From: Paenibacillus naphthalenovorans
GTDB taxonomy: Bacteria; Bacillota; Bacilli; Paenibacillales; NBRC-103111
Direction: 5' to 3'
Length of the DNA stretch: 64,000 bases
Assembly: GCF_900099895.1 (NCBI RefSeq)
Contig: NZ_FNDY01000006.1
Coordinates: 1 to 64,000, forward strand
How positions within the stretch are numbered: position 1 is the first letter of the stretch; each line of letters begins with the position of its first letter. The translations under genes and the position numbers were made by a program. Under the pieces are notes generated by a model. The model did no database searches, was not told the DNA's origin, and saw only the letters and a list, made by a program, of their open reading frames with translations. Shown here piece by piece: positions 42,053-51,418 of this stretch.

Positions 42053-42469
42053 GTGAAGCGGTTGGTCCATCTTACAGAAATACGCACCCGGTATTGTGAA
42101 TCGGATGCACTCGGTCATATTAACAATGTCAGCTATTTTATTTATTTCGAGCAGGCGCGCGTCGATTTTATGCTGGACACCGGCATGGTGCTTCCATCCG
42201 GGAAGTTCCCGTTCCTCGTTGCTTCACTGCATTGTGAATATAAGAAGCAGATCTACATCCATCAGACCTTGACAATCCACACCTATGTCATGGAAATCGG
42301 CAGATCCAGCTTCAAACTGGGACATGAAATCCATGATAAAGATTCGAACGAGCTGTTGGCGGTAGGCGAAGCCGTCCTGGTGAGTTATGATTTAATTGTA
42401 CAGCAAACGACCCGGCTAACCGATGAGCTGCGTTTGAAGCTGGAAAATTACGTTCGAATCAAAAATTAA
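42053..42469 (+). CDS. Acyl-CoA thioesterase, 4HBT hot-dog family
   Basis: A 138-residue hot-dog protein with the motif ESDALGHINNVSYFIYFEQA. The Asp in the 4-hydroxybenzoyl-CoA thioesterase-like motif is likely catalytic. It would release free acid from a CoA ester, perhaps to prevent CoA trapping. The GTG at 42053 or the TTG at 42062 may be used; the second has AAGGTG at better spacing. It is the first gene of the long operon after operator D, 23 bases before the TetR gene. Confidence 0.85.
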   Translation: MKRLVHLTEIRTRYCESDALGHINNVSYFIYFEQARVDFMLDTGMVLPSGKFPFLVASLHCEYKKQIYIHQTLTIHTYVMEIGRSSFKLGHEIHDKDSNELLAVGEAVLVSYDLIVQQTTRLTDELRLKLENYVRIKN

Positions 42470-42492
42470 TAACAGTAAAGGTGTGAAATCAA

Positions 42493-43095
42493 GTGACGTT
42501 TGACGGATCTTCAGTGAACCGCAGGCAGGGAAGCGACACAAAAACGGAAATATTGGATATCGCGTTGTCTCTGTTTGTTAAGAAAGGGTACCATGAAACC
42601 TCCATGCAGGATATAGCCGACACAGCCGGTCTAACCAAAGGCGGATTATATTACTACATTAAGAGCAAGGATGACGTGCTGTTTTTGCTTCACGACCGCT
42701 TTATTGTCGAAGGGTTAAGACGGTTGCGTCTGGTAGAGGCCGAAGCGCTAGAGCCTGAGCATAAGTTGATCGAACTGCTGAAAATGCACCTGCAGATCAT
42801 TGACCAATTTAAGGACGACATTACCCTGTTCTTTAACTGTATGAAGTATTTAAGCGACGACAAAAAGCAGGCCGTGCAGGTGAAGCGGGATGAATATGAA
42901 GACATCTTCGTGCGCGTCTTGGAAGAAGGCAAGAAAAAAGGCGTCTTTAAAGTCGAGGACAGCCATATCGTCGTGCTGTATGTTCTGGGAGCCTGCAACT
43001 TTATGCATACCTGGTATAAGCCAGGCAAAGGAAAGTCGATCGAGGAGCTGTCGGATATCTTTATTACTCTCATCACCAAAGGCTTATTTCAGTAA
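42493..43095 (+). CDS. TetR-family repressor, likely FadR-like
   Basis: A 200-residue regulator with the N-terminal HTH: ILDIALSLFVKKGYHETSMQ, DIADTAGLTKGGLYYYIKSK. The C-terminal helical ligand domain is TetR_C-like. The GTG start follows AAAGGTG. Related regulators of this class sense acyl-CoA. Its gene sits second in the operon whose promoter is covered by the two palindromes, and the same palindrome occurs twice before the hyuA-like gene, so it probably represses both operons until an acyl-CoA or similar inducer appears. Confidence 0.88.
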   Translation: MTFDGSSVNRRQGSDTKTEILDIALSLFVKKGYHETSMQDIADTAGLTKGGLYYYIKSKDDVLFLLHDRFIVEGLRRLRLVEAEALEPEHKLIELLKMHLQIIDQFKDDITLFFNCMKYLSDDKKQAVQVKRDEYEDIFVRVLEEGKKKGVFKVEDSHIVVLYVLGACNFMHTWYKPGKGKSIEELSDIFITLITKGLFQ

Positions 43096-43116
43096 AACCG
43101 AAAAGGGGACGGTAAC

Positions 43117-44079
43117 GTGAAGATAAGCAAAGAGCGGCTGCTCGAACTTTATGAAACGATGATGAAGATACGAAAATTCGAAGAGAGAGTCTCCGGGCTG
43201 TTTGCCGGCGGGCACATTCCCGGATTCCTCCATCTCTATGTCGGGCAGGAAGCGGTGGCGGCCGGTGTTTGCGCCAATCTTCACAGGGACGACTACATTA
43301 CCAGCACCCACCGGGGACACGGACACTGCATTGCAAAAGGCGCCGACGTCAAACGGATGATGGCCGAATTGTTCGGCAAACGGACCGGTTACTGCAAAGG
43401 AAAAGGCGGTTCCATGCACGTTGTCGACGTCAACCTGGGGATCCTTGGCGCCAACGGAATCGTCGGTGCGGGCATGCCGATCGCGGTGGGGGCGGCTTTT
43501 TCCGCCAAAGCCAGGGGCACCGGCCAGGTTGCCGTAGCCTTCTTTGGAGAAGGTGCGACAGGAACGGGCTATTTTCACGAATCGTTGAATCTGGCTGCCG
43601 TTCTGAAGCTGCCCGCCATCTTTGTATGCGAGAGCAATCAATATGCCGAATTCACTCCGCGGGAAAAACATTTGCCGGTGAAAACCGTGGCGGAACGAAG
43701 CAAAGCGTACGGGATCGAAGGCTATGATCTGAATGGAAATAATGTGGTGGAAATATTTGAAGCGCTGTCGGCCATTGCGGCAAAGGTTCGTGAGGGAGGA
43801 GGACCTGTCATTGTGGAATGTTTCACCCATCGTTGGAGCGGTCACTATGAGGGAGATCCGCAAAAATACCGTCCGGCCGGCGAGGCCGAGGAGTGGAGGA
43901 AGAAGGATCCGATCCTCCATGCGGAACAAGTGCTCCGTGAGCAGTATGACGCCGACATAACGGAACTTGCGGGGATTAAGGACCGGGTCGAGCGCGAAAT
44001 CGATGAAGCGGAGCGGTTTTCGATGGAAAGCCCGCTGCCCGAAGGCGAAGAAACTCTGCAGGACGTTTATGCTTCTTAA
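43117..44079 (+). CDS. E1 alpha subunit, acetoin dehydrogenase/2-oxoacid dehydrogenase type
   Basis: A 320-residue thiamine-diphosphate subunit. The ThDP-binding motif starts at GEGATGTGYFHESLNLA and ends in CESNQ; the usual GDG reads GEG. Other family segments are THRGHGHCIAKG and GKGGSMHVVD. The size and the CESNQYAEFTPR pattern fit the AcoA-like branch. The GTG start at 43117 follows AAAGGGGACGG. With the beta subunit it decarboxylates a 2-oxoacid or cleaves an acetoin-like diketone and hands the acyl group to a lipoyl domain. Confidence 0.9.
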   Translation: MKISKERLLELYETMMKIRKFEERVSGLFAGGHIPGFLHLYVGQEAVAAGVCANLHRDDYITSTHRGHGHCIAKGADVKRMMAELFGKRTGYCKGKGGSMHVVDVNLGILGANGIVGAGMPIAVGAAFSAKARGTGQVAVAFFGEGATGTGYFHESLNLAAVLKLPAIFVCESNQYAEFTPREKHLPVKTVAERSKAYGIEGYDLNGNNVVEIFEALSAIAAKVREGGGPVIVECFTHRWSGHYEGDPQKYRPAGEAEEWRKKDPILHAEQVLREQYDADITELAGIKDRVEREIDEAERFSMESPLPEGEETLQDVYAS

Positions 44080-44096
44080 CTTGGGAGGTGGAAGTT

Positions 44097-45095
44097 TTGG
44101 CGGTACTGCGTTACAACCAGGCCATTAATTTAGCACTGAAAGAGGAAATGCAAAGGGACGAAAGCGTCATTTTGGCCGGAGAAGATATTGCGGCCTCCGG
44201 CGGATCGTTCGGCGTTACGCGCGGCTTGCTGGAGGAGTTCGGCGAAGGTCGGGTTGTCGACACGCCCATCAGTGAAGGCGCTATTGTCGGCATGGCCATC
44301 GGTTCCGCCGCCAGTGGTCTCAGGCCGGTCGTCGAAATCATGTTTATGGACTTCATCGGTGTCTGCTTTGACATGATTATCAACCAAACGGCGAAAATGC
44401 GGTTTATGTCCGGCGGACAAATGAAAATGCCGCTCGTCATTCGTACGCAGGCCGGGGCGGGATCAAACGCGGGGCCGCAGCATTCGCAAAGCCTCGAAGC
44501 GCTGCTAATGCATATTCCCGGACTGAAAGTAGTGATGCCCTCGAACCCATACGATGCGAAGGGCCTGCTCAAAGCAGCGATACGCGACGATGATCCCGTT
44601 ATTTTCATTGAGCACAAGATGCTGTACGGCTTGAAGGGAGAACTCCCCGATGAAGAGTACACCGTCCCGCTCGGTCAGGCGAAGGTGGTTAAGGAAGGCC
44701 GCGATGTGACCATCATTGCGCTTGGCCAGATGGTCAACAAAGCGGTGCAGGCGGCACAGGTGCTGGAGGAGTCGGGCATCAGCGTGGAGGTGATTGACCC
44801 GCGGACGGTTACTCCGCTCGACAAGGAAACGATTCTCGAATCGGTGAAGAAAACGGGAAGGCTTGTTATCGTTCACGAAGCAGTGAAAATCGGCGGCATC
44901 GGGGCCGAACTGGCCGCAATGGTGCAGGAGGAGGCGTTCGACTACCTGGATGCCCCCATTCAAAGGGTCGCTGCCCCGTTCTCGCCTGTACCCTACAGCA
45001 AGCCGCTCGAACATTACTATATGCCGAATGAGAATAAAATGATCGAAGCGGTTCAGCGAATCTGTGTGGGCAGACAGTTCGCAGCTGCGAAGTAG
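44097..45095 (+). CDS. E1 beta subunit, acetoin dehydrogenase/2-oxoacid dehydrogenase type
   Basis: A 332-residue subunit with transketolase pyrimidine and C-terminal domains: ILAGEDIAASGGSFGVTRGL, PISEGAIVGMAIGSA, the EIMFMDF motif and RTQAGAGSNAGPQHSQSLE. The C-terminal domain reads ITIIALGQMV-like (VTIIALGQM) and DPRTVTPLD. I prefer TTG 44097 because the GTG at 44088 lies on the GGGAGG site. It pairs with the alpha subunit 17 bases upstream. Confidence 0.9.
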   Translation: MAVLRYNQAINLALKEEMQRDESVILAGEDIAASGGSFGVTRGLLEEFGEGRVVDTPISEGAIVGMAIGSAASGLRPVVEIMFMDFIGVCFDMIINQTAKMRFMSGGQMKMPLVIRTQAGAGSNAGPQHSQSLEALLMHIPGLKVVMPSNPYDAKGLLKAAIRDDDPVIFIEHKMLYGLKGELPDEEYTVPLGQAKVVKEGRDVTIIALGQMVNKAVQAAQVLEESGISVEVIDPRTVTPLDKETILESVKKTGRLVIVHEAVKIGGIGAELAAMVQEEAFDYLDAPIQRVAAPFSPVPYSKPLEHYYMPNENKMIEAVQRICVGRQFAAAK

Positions 45096-45108
45096 GGAGG
45101 GGGACGGA

Positions 45109-46146
45109 ATGACAAGCGTCAGGCGGATATTCGCTTCTCCGCGTGCAAGAGCTCTGGCGGCACAGCGGAACATCCCGATAGCTGAAGTGGCGGGAAGCGG
45201 GCCTTCCGGCCGAATCATTGAACAGGATGTGCAGGTTTATCGTTGGCAGCGTGCAAACATGTCCAGCGGGCCCGCCAGAGATCCAGACATTCGGCCGGAT
45301 AAGAAGATTCAGGCCACTCCGCTCGCCAGAGCGATCGCTCAGTTGGAAAACATCGCCCTGTCCACGGTAGCGGGATCCGGTGTGAGCGGCAAGATCAGGA
45401 GCTCCGATGTAAGGCCGCGGAAAGGGGAATCAGCTTCAGCCGGTCTTTCTGCAGAGCGCGTCCCCCCTATGAAAGCCGTTCCGATGACGGGAATGCGTAA
45501 AATCATCGCGGAACGGATGGCCTACAGCAAGCAGACGGCTCCCCATGTCACGCTTACAGTGAAAGCGGAGGTGACCCGGCTTGTGGAGCTTCGAAACCAA
45601 TGGATGCAGGACGGCATGAAGGTGAGCTATACGGATCTTTTGGTAAAAATCGCAGCAAAGAGTTTGCGTGCGCATCCGCGTGTCAATGTCTCCATGGAGC
45701 AGGACGGGATCGTCAGGCATCCACAATGCGATATCGGCGTGGCCGTCGCTTTAGAGGAAGGCTTAATCGTCCCGGTCATTCGTGATGCCGATCGAAGGAG
45801 CCTGCAGGACATTTCCAGGGACCTGGCGGATAAGATCAAACGCTCCAAAGAAGGCAAGCTTCGGCGGGATGAAGTGCAGGGCGGACGGTTCACGATCAGC
45901 AACTTGGGCATGTATGAGGTGGATGCATTCACTCCGATTATCAATCTTCCTGAAAGCGCTATCCTTGGGGTGGGAAGAGTGATCGAGGATTTGATTGTAC
46001 ATAACGGGCAAATGCACATCGGGAAAACCATGGTTCTGTCGCTCTCCTTTGACCATCGGGTGATGGATGGCGCACCTGCGGCTTTGTTCTTAAAAAATAT
46101 AAAAGAGTTGCTGGAGAATCCGGAAGCTCTTCGGGACTCTTTGTAG
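45109..46146 (+). CDS. E2 acyltransferase with two subunit-binding domains and no lipoyl domain
   Basis: A 345-residue E2. Usual E2 proteins start with one or more lipoyl domains. Here the protein starts with a peripheral-subunit-binding domain at about 6-43 (ASPRARALAAQRNIPIAEVA) and a second one at about 66-101 (ATPLARAIAQLENIALSTVA), each ending in SGxSGxI. The catalytic domain follows from ~118 with FTISNLGMYEVDAFTPIIN and the active-site HRVMDG near the end. ATG 45109 follows GGGAGGGGG. A longer frame to 45064 does not add a lipoyl domain either. The missing domain is found on E3. Confidence 0.9.
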   Translation: MTSVRRIFASPRARALAAQRNIPIAEVAGSGPSGRIIEQDVQVYRWQRANMSSGPARDPDIRPDKKIQATPLARAIAQLENIALSTVAGSGVSGKIRSSDVRPRKGESASAGLSAERVPPMKAVPMTGMRKIIAERMAYSKQTAPHVTLTVKAEVTRLVELRNQWMQDGMKVSYTDLLVKIAAKSLRAHPRVNVSMEQDGIVRHPQCDIGVAVALEEGLIVPVIRDADRRSLQDISRDLADKIKRSKEGKLRRDEVQGGRFTISNLGMYEVDAFTPIINLPESAILGVGRVIEDLIVHNGQMHIGKTMVLSLSFDHRVMDGAPAALFLKNIKELLENPEALRDSL

Positions 46147-46157
46147 GAGCAGTGAAG

Positions 46158-47834
46158 ATGAAAAAGGAGATTATCGTTCCAAAAGCGGGACTCACCATGG
46201 CGGAAGCGACCGTCGGACTCTGGCTGGTCTCTGAAGGGGATGCGGTTGAGAAGGACCAAGTCGTTTTGGAACTCGCCACGGACAAAATTACGGTTGAAGT
46301 CACCGCCCCTTGCGACGGAATCATTGTCTCTATTCTGCACCAGGAAGGGGAAACCGTTGCGACCGGGGAGTGTCTTGCCATGATGGAGACGGAAGCTGCG
46401 GAGGCGGAACGGCCTTCAGCCTCACAAGCGGCATCCGGCGCAACCGGAGAAGAAAAGGTGTACGATGTAGCGGTGATTGGAGCGGGTCCCGGCGGGTATG
46501 TCGCCGCTATACGTGCTGCTCAGCTTGGCGGCAGGGTCGTTTTGATCGAACGGAACGATTTGGGAGGCACCTGCCTGAACACGGGCTGCATTCCGACGAA
46601 GACGCTGCTGCGGGCTGCGGAATTCGTCAAAATGCCGAAAATCGCAGCGGAATACGGCGTTTTCTTCGAAAAGCCCCAAGTCGATTACTCGCGTTTGATC
46701 GATTACAAGGATCGGGTCGTCCGAAAGCTGCAGAACGGCGTCGCCGGACTGCTGCACAAAAATAAAATCGAGCTGCTCAAGGGGCTAGGCACGCTGGTCG
46801 ATCCGCACACCATAGAAGTGCGGTCGGAAGACCGGAAGAGCCATAGGATCGAAGCGAGACATATTATCGTGGCGAGCGGTTCCCGGCCGCACATTCCGGA
46901 GATTCCGGGGCTGAAGGAGGCTGGCCCGATGACCAGCACCGAAGCGCTTGCCGGAAAAGAACGGCCGAGAAGCGTGGCCATTATAGGTGCCGGAGCGATC
47001 GGGTGCGAATTTGCCGGCATGTATGCCCCTTTGGGTACAGAAGTTACCCTGATTGAAAGCGCCGATCAAATCCTGCCCGGGATGGACCGGGATCTGGCCC
47101 GCGTTCTCGCGCAATCCCTGCATCAAGAGCAGGTGCGTATTCTGACCTCTGCAACCGTTACCCGAATCGGTATCCATGGCGGCCGAAAGATCGTACATGT
47201 AGAAACCGGTCAGAGTTCACAGACCATTGAGGCCGATGCCATTCTTGTCGCGACAGGAAGGAGACCGGATGTGGAGCAGATGCGGGAGCTCGGGGTCCGG
47301 CTGGAGGGCGGAAAAATTGCCGTAGACGATCAGATGAGAACGAGCATCCCTTCCATCTACGCCGTAGGGGACGTCACGGGAATCGAGTTCCTGGCCCATG
47401 CAGCCTCCGCTCAAGGAATCGTCGCAGCCGAAGCCGCCATGGGGAGGCCTTCCACAATGGACTACCGCACGGTTGCCCGCTGTATATACACGTCTCCCGA
47501 GATCGCATCCGTAGGCTTGAACGAACGGCAGGCCAAAGAGCAGGGACGGGAATACCGGATCGGCAAATATGCTTTTGAAGCCAACGGAAGGGCAATGACT
47601 TACGGGGAAACCGCAGGCTTTGTAAAAGTACTGCGCGATACCCGGTACGGTGAAATTCTCGGTATCCATATCATCGGCCCGAACGCATCCGAACTTATCG
47701 GAGAGGCGATCATGGCCGTCCATCTGGAGGCAACCGCAGAGGAATTTGCATTAGCCATTCACCCGCATCCTGCGCTGTCGGAAGTGCTGCTCGAGGCGAT
47801 TCTTGCGAGCATGGGACGCGGCATCCATTCTTAA
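46158..47834 (+). CDS. E3 dihydrolipoyl dehydrogenase with N-terminal lipoyl domain
   Basis: A 558-residue protein. Residues 1-80 form a lipoyl domain with the modified lysine K43 in ELATDKITVEV. An alanine/serine-rich linker of ~20 residues follows, and then the flavoprotein: VIGAGPGGYVAAIRAAQLGG, redox pair in GGTCLNTGCIPTK, NAD motif IGAGAIGCEFAGMYAPLG and the C-terminal HPHPALSE. Some E3s naturally carry a lipoyl domain. Here it must be the only one in the complex encoded by this operon, since E2 has none. ATG 46158 follows AGGAGC; a GTG at 46152 is possible. Confidence 0.92.
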   Translation: MKKEIIVPKAGLTMAEATVGLWLVSEGDAVEKDQVVLELATDKITVEVTAPCDGIIVSILHQEGETVATGECLAMMETEAAEAERPSASQAASGATGEEKVYDVAVIGAGPGGYVAAIRAAQLGGRVVLIERNDLGGTCLNTGCIPTKTLLRAAEFVKMPKIAAEYGVFFEKPQVDYSRLIDYKDRVVRKLQNGVAGLLHKNKIELLKGLGTLVDPHTIEVRSEDRKSHRIEARHIIVASGSRPHIPEIPGLKEAGPMTSTEALAGKERPRSVAIIGAGAIGCEFAGMYAPLGTEVTLIESADQILPGMDRDLARVLAQSLHQEQVRILTSATVTRIGIHGGRKIVHVETGQSSQTIEADAILVATGRRPDVEQMRELGVRLEGGKIAVDDQMRTSIPSIYAVGDVTGIEFLAHAASAQGIVAAEAAMGRPSTMDYRTVARCIYTSPEIASVGLNERQAKEQGREYRIGKYAFEANGRAMTYGETAGFVKVLRDTRYGEILGIHIIGPNASELIGEAIMAVHLEATAEEFALAIHPHPALSEVLLEAILASMGRGIHS

Positions 47835-47853
47835 CCGTGAAGGAGAGATTTGT

Positions 47854-48639
47854 ATGCAGTCTTTTCAATATCTCAGGTTCGAAAACAGCTCAGGGCTCGC
47901 CACGATTGTCCTGAACCGCCCGGAAACCTTGAACGCCATAAACGACGCGGTTCTGGATGAGCTGGATCAAGCGTTCACGATGCTGGAGCGGGACGATCAG
48001 ACAAGGGTGGTGATGATTACCGGCGGCGGGGATAAAGCGTTTGTTGCCGGCGGGGATATTGCTGCGATGCGGCAGATGAGTGTTCTGGAAGGCGAGAAAT
48101 TTGTGTACCGCGGACAGGAAGTATTGAAGAAAATAGAAGACTCGCGAAAAGTCGTCATTGCGGCGCTTAACGGCTATACGCTCGGGGGAGGGCTGGAGCT
48201 CGCTCTGGCCTGCGACATCCGAATTGCCTCGGAGAAAGCCAAATTAGGGCTGCCGGAAGTATGCATCGGCCTTTATCCCGGATGGGGCGGCACCCAGCGG
48301 TTGGTAAGGCTCGCCGGCAAAGGAATTGCCAAAGCACTGGTCTTTACCGGAGAGCGCATTTCCGCCGAAGAAGCCAGGGAACTCGGAATTGTGAACAAAG
48401 TAGTGAAGCATGAAGAATTGATGACCTACTGCCGGACGCTGGCCCAAAAAATAATGGAAAACAGTCCGATTGCTGTCATGCAGGCGAAAAAAGCGATTAA
48501 TCAAGGAAGCGAAATTTCTCTGGACCAGGCCCTGGTTCTGGAAGCGGAAGCATGGCTTGTCAACTTCAGCACCGAGGACAGAGTAGAGGGTTTAACTTCT
48601 TTTCTTGAAAAACGCAAGCCCCATTATCAAGGCAAATAA
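47854..48639 (+). CDS. Enoyl-CoA hydratase/isomerase family protein
   Basis: A 261-residue crotonase-fold protein with the oxyanion-hole segments AGGDIAAM (near residue 63) and NGYTLGGGLELALACD, and glutamate in LPEVCIGLYPGWGGTQRL. The two glutamates typical of hydratases appear at LELAL and LPEVC. The ATG at 47854 follows AAGGAGAG. It should hydrate an enoyl-CoA made by the acyl-CoA dehydrogenase of this operon, or isomerise a related CoA ester. Confidence 0.92.
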   Translation: MQSFQYLRFENSSGLATIVLNRPETLNAINDAVLDELDQAFTMLERDDQTRVVMITGGGDKAFVAGGDIAAMRQMSVLEGEKFVYRGQEVLKKIEDSRKVVIAALNGYTLGGGLELALACDIRIASEKAKLGLPEVCIGLYPGWGGTQRLVRLAGKGIAKALVFTGERISAEEARELGIVNKVVKHEELMTYCRTLAQKIMENSPIAVMQAKKAINQGSEISLDQALVLEAEAWLVNFSTEDRVEGLTSFLEKRKPHYQGK

Positions 48640-48659
48640 GCAGAAGGCAGGGTTGATTT

Positions 48660-50189
48660 ATGAAATATATCGGAAATAACAATTTTTCATCTATTGTAAC
48701 CCGAGGCGCTTTAAACAACCCGAACAAAGAAGTCATCACCTTCAAGCAGCAAAGAATGACATACCGAAAGCTTCAGGAGCGAGTCAGCGCCTTAGCGCAA
48801 GGGCTGCTGGACCTCGGAGTAAAGAAGGGCGATGTGGTGGCGATTCTCTTATTTAACCACACCGAATATTTTGAAATTATTTTTGCCGCTAACCGGATCG
48901 GGGCGATCTTTTTGCCGCTAAACTTCCGCCTAGCCGCTGATGAAATCGCATACATTGCAGACAATGCCGATGCCAAAGTTATTTTTTCAGAAGACTCCTT
49001 CCATGAAACGTTGGATTCCATTCGGGGGAATGTGCAGCAGCTTCAGCATTATATTACGCTGTCCGCCGATGAACTGTCCGGGTGGATCCGATACGAGCAA
49101 ATAATAGAAACGAACCGGGGAGCCGAAGTTCCGGATGCGCACGTCGAACTGGACGACCTGCACCGCTTGATGTATACGTCCGGCACGACTTCCCGGCCCA
49201 AAGGCGTCATGATTACCTATGGGAATCTGTACTGGAAAAATATCGGCCATATTTGGGAATTCAATATTACACCCGACGACAAAACGTTAATCTCCGGTCC
49301 GCTGTATCACGTCGGAGCGCTCGACTTGACGGCAACCGGCACCCTCTATCGCGGCGGCAGCATCGTCATTATCAACAAGTTCAACACGGTCGAAGTGCTG
49401 GAAACGATCCAAAGAGAAAAGCCGACGAACCTCTGGCTGGCTCCCGCCATGGTCAACATGATCCTGCAGGAACCGACCACGGATCAGTATATACTGGATT
49501 CGATCCGCTACATTATCGCGGGCGGGGAACGAATGCCGGAGCCGCTCATCCAAAAAATCCAGCAGTTGTTTAGAAACGCTTGGTTTTGCGACGCGTACGG
49601 CTTAACCGAAACGGTGTCGGGGGACACCTTCATGCCGAGGAGCATGACGATTGAGAAGCTCGGATCGGTCGGACGTCCCTGCCTGCATCTCGATCTGAAA
49701 ATCGTAGATGAGCAGGGAAAGGAAGTTCCGCCGGGCGAGGTAGGCGAAATCGTTTTGCGCGGACCGAAAATCTCAAAAGGATATTGGAAAAACCCGGAGG
49801 CTACCGGAAAAACGTTCAAAGACGGCTGGTTTTTTACAGGAGACATGGGCAGATTGGACGCGGACGGCTTCCTGTTTATCGTAGACCGCAAGAAAGATAT
49901 GATCATCAGCGGCGGAGAAAATATCGCATCGCTGGAGGTGGAGCGCGTTCTCTATGAACTTCCTACCGTACTTGAAGCTTCTGTCATCGGGATACCGAAC
50001 GAAAGATGGGGGGAAGTGCCTAAGGCGTTTGTAGTCGTGAAGCCGGGTGAAACCCTGACCGCAGAAGAAATTCGAGTGCATTGTATGTCCAGACTGGCCA
50101 AATTCAAAGTGCCGAAAGAAGTGGAATTCATAGATAAACTTCCGCGGAATCCGTCCGGTAAAGTTCTTAAAAGACTATTGAGGGAATAG
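48660..50189 (+). CDS. Acyl-CoA/aryl-CoA ligase (AMP-forming)
   Basis: A 509-residue adenylate-forming ligase with P-loop YTSGTTSRPKGVM, YGLTETVSGD, TGDMG and the C-terminal lysine motif PRNPSGKVLKR. It matches FadD-like and 4-chlorobenzoate/benzoylacetate-type CoA ligases. It activates a carboxylic acid with ATP and CoA. In the ketone-carboxylation hypothesis it would activate the 3-oxoacid made by the HyuAB-like enzyme. ATG 48660 follows AGGCAGGG at modest spacing. It overlaps nothing; 20 bases separate it from the enoyl-CoA hydratase. Confidence 0.92.
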   Translation: MKYIGNNNFSSIVTRGALNNPNKEVITFKQQRMTYRKLQERVSALAQGLLDLGVKKGDVVAILLFNHTEYFEIIFAANRIGAIFLPLNFRLAADEIAYIADNADAKVIFSEDSFHETLDSIRGNVQQLQHYITLSADELSGWIRYEQIIETNRGAEVPDAHVELDDLHRLMYTSGTTSRPKGVMITYGNLYWKNIGHIWEFNITPDDKTLISGPLYHVGALDLTATGTLYRGGSIVIINKFNTVEVLETIQREKPTNLWLAPAMVNMILQEPTTDQYILDSIRYIIAGGERMPEPLIQKIQQLFRNAWFCDAYGLTETVSGDTFMPRSMTIEKLGSVGRPCLHLDLKIVDEQGKEVPPGEVGEIVLRGPKISKGYWKNPEATGKTFKDGWFFTGDMGRLDADGFLFIVDRKKDMIISGGENIASLEVERVLYELPTVLEASVIGIPNERWGEVPKAFVVVKPGETLTAEEIRVHCMSRLAKFKVPKEVEFIDKLPRNPSGKVLKRLLRE

Positions 50190-50206
50190 AAGGAGGCTGA
50201 AACCGA

Positions 50207-51379
50207 ATGAATTTTGAAATAACCGACGAACAAAAGATGATGCGCGACGGCGTTCGACAAATCGCCGAGGATTTCGGTTTGGACTATTGGCGGGAAAAGG
50301 ATGACAAGCACGAATTCGTCCATGAATTGTGGAGCGAACTCGGCAAAAACGGTTATATCGGTGTGGCCGTTCCGGAAAAATTTGGCGGCGTCGGACTTGG
50401 AATGATGGAAATGACCATGGTGATCGAGGAGCTGGCTAAAGGAGGGGCTGGGTCCACGGTAGCACAGCTGTTTATGCTCACTCCCGTTTTCGGCGGGGTG
50501 ACGATCGATCTTCATGGCAGCGAAGCGCAAAAGGAACAGTATCTGACGAAGATGTCCGCCGGTCAGCTTAATTTCTGCATGGCGCTGACGGAGCCGAACG
50601 CAGGCAGCAACTCGCTTGAAATCACGACGACTGCCAGGAAAGAAGAAGATCATTACGTGATCAACGGTCAAAAAATTTGGATCTCCGGCACCGATGTGGC
50701 CGATAAAATGCTTATCGTCGCCCGGACGACAAAGCGCAGCGAAGTGCAGAAAAAAACCGATGGAATCAGCCTCTTCCTGGTGGATACCCGGGACCCCGCC
50801 ATTACGCTCCAGCCGATTGAAAAAGTGGGAACCCACTGTGTACGGTCCGATACGGTATTTATAGAAAATTTGAGAGTGCATAAAGACAACCTGATCGGAG
50901 AAGAAGGCAAAGGCTGGTCTTACCTTCTGGATACGCTTAACGCGGAACGGATTGTGACGACAGCCGGGCTTATTGGGACGGGACAGCTCGCTTTGCAGCT
51001 TGCGGTGAATTACGCGAAAGAACGGGTGGTGTTTAACGATACGCCGATCGGCGCTTATCAGGGCATCCAATTCCCGCTTGCGAAAATTCGGGCCGAACTG
51101 GAGCTGGCGCAGCTGATGAATTATAAAGCCGCATGGCTCTATGATCAGAAGAAGCCGAACGGCACCGAAGCGAACATGGCCAAATTAATCGCGGCCGAAG
51201 CCGCCTTCCATGCCTGCGACCAGGCCATGCAAGTCATGGGAGGGTATGGCTATGCGAAAGAATACCACATTGAACGGTTGTGGCGCGACGTCCGACTTTT
51301 CAAAATCGCCCCCGTATCTGAAGAAATGATTTTGAATTATATCTCGCAGCATGATCTCGGTCTGCCACGGTCTTATTGA
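50207..51379 (+). CDS. Acyl-CoA dehydrogenase
   Basis: A 390-residue FAD-dependent dehydrogenase with MALTEPNAGSNS and KIWISGTDVADKML (substrate/FAD loops), and the helix with LNAERI that carries a likely catalytic acid. The C-terminal motif GGYGYAKEYHIERLWRDVR runs on to LFKIAPVSEEMILNYI. The usual YEGT motif of SCAD/MCAD is replaced by APVSEE, seen in other subfamilies. It introduces a double bond into an acyl-CoA and gives electrons to ETF, whose genes follow. ATG 50207 follows AAGGAGG. Confidence 0.93.
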   Translation: MNFEITDEQKMMRDGVRQIAEDFGLDYWREKDDKHEFVHELWSELGKNGYIGVAVPEKFGGVGLGMMEMTMVIEELAKGGAGSTVAQLFMLTPVFGGVTIDLHGSEAQKEQYLTKMSAGQLNFCMALTEPNAGSNSLEITTTARKEEDHYVINGQKIWISGTDVADKMLIVARTTKRSEVQKKTDGISLFLVDTRDPAITLQPIEKVGTHCVRSDTVFIENLRVHKDNLIGEEGKGWSYLLDTLNAERIVTTAGLIGTGQLALQLAVNYAKERVVFNDTPIGAYQGIQFPLAKIRAELELAQLMNYKAAWLYDQKKPNGTEANMAKLIAAEAAFHACDQAMQVMGGYGYAKEYHIERLWRDVRLFKIAPVSEEMILNYISQHDLGLPRSY

Positions 51380-51418
51380 CTTTCGTTTTCCTGATTGATT
51401 GCGGAGGAGGGGTGAAGG

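Noticed and set aside
43117-47834. Ordinary pyruvate dehydrogenase operon
   Set aside because: Domain layout (lipoyl on E3, none on E2), the acetoin-type E1 sequences and co-operonic beta-oxidation genes speak against the housekeeping complex.
49952-51070. A 372-codon open frame on the minus strand opposite the CoA ligase and acyl-CoA dehydrogenase genes
   Set aside because: It is antisense to two genes with complete family motifs, has a low-complexity basic composition, no ribosome binding site and no recognisable domain.
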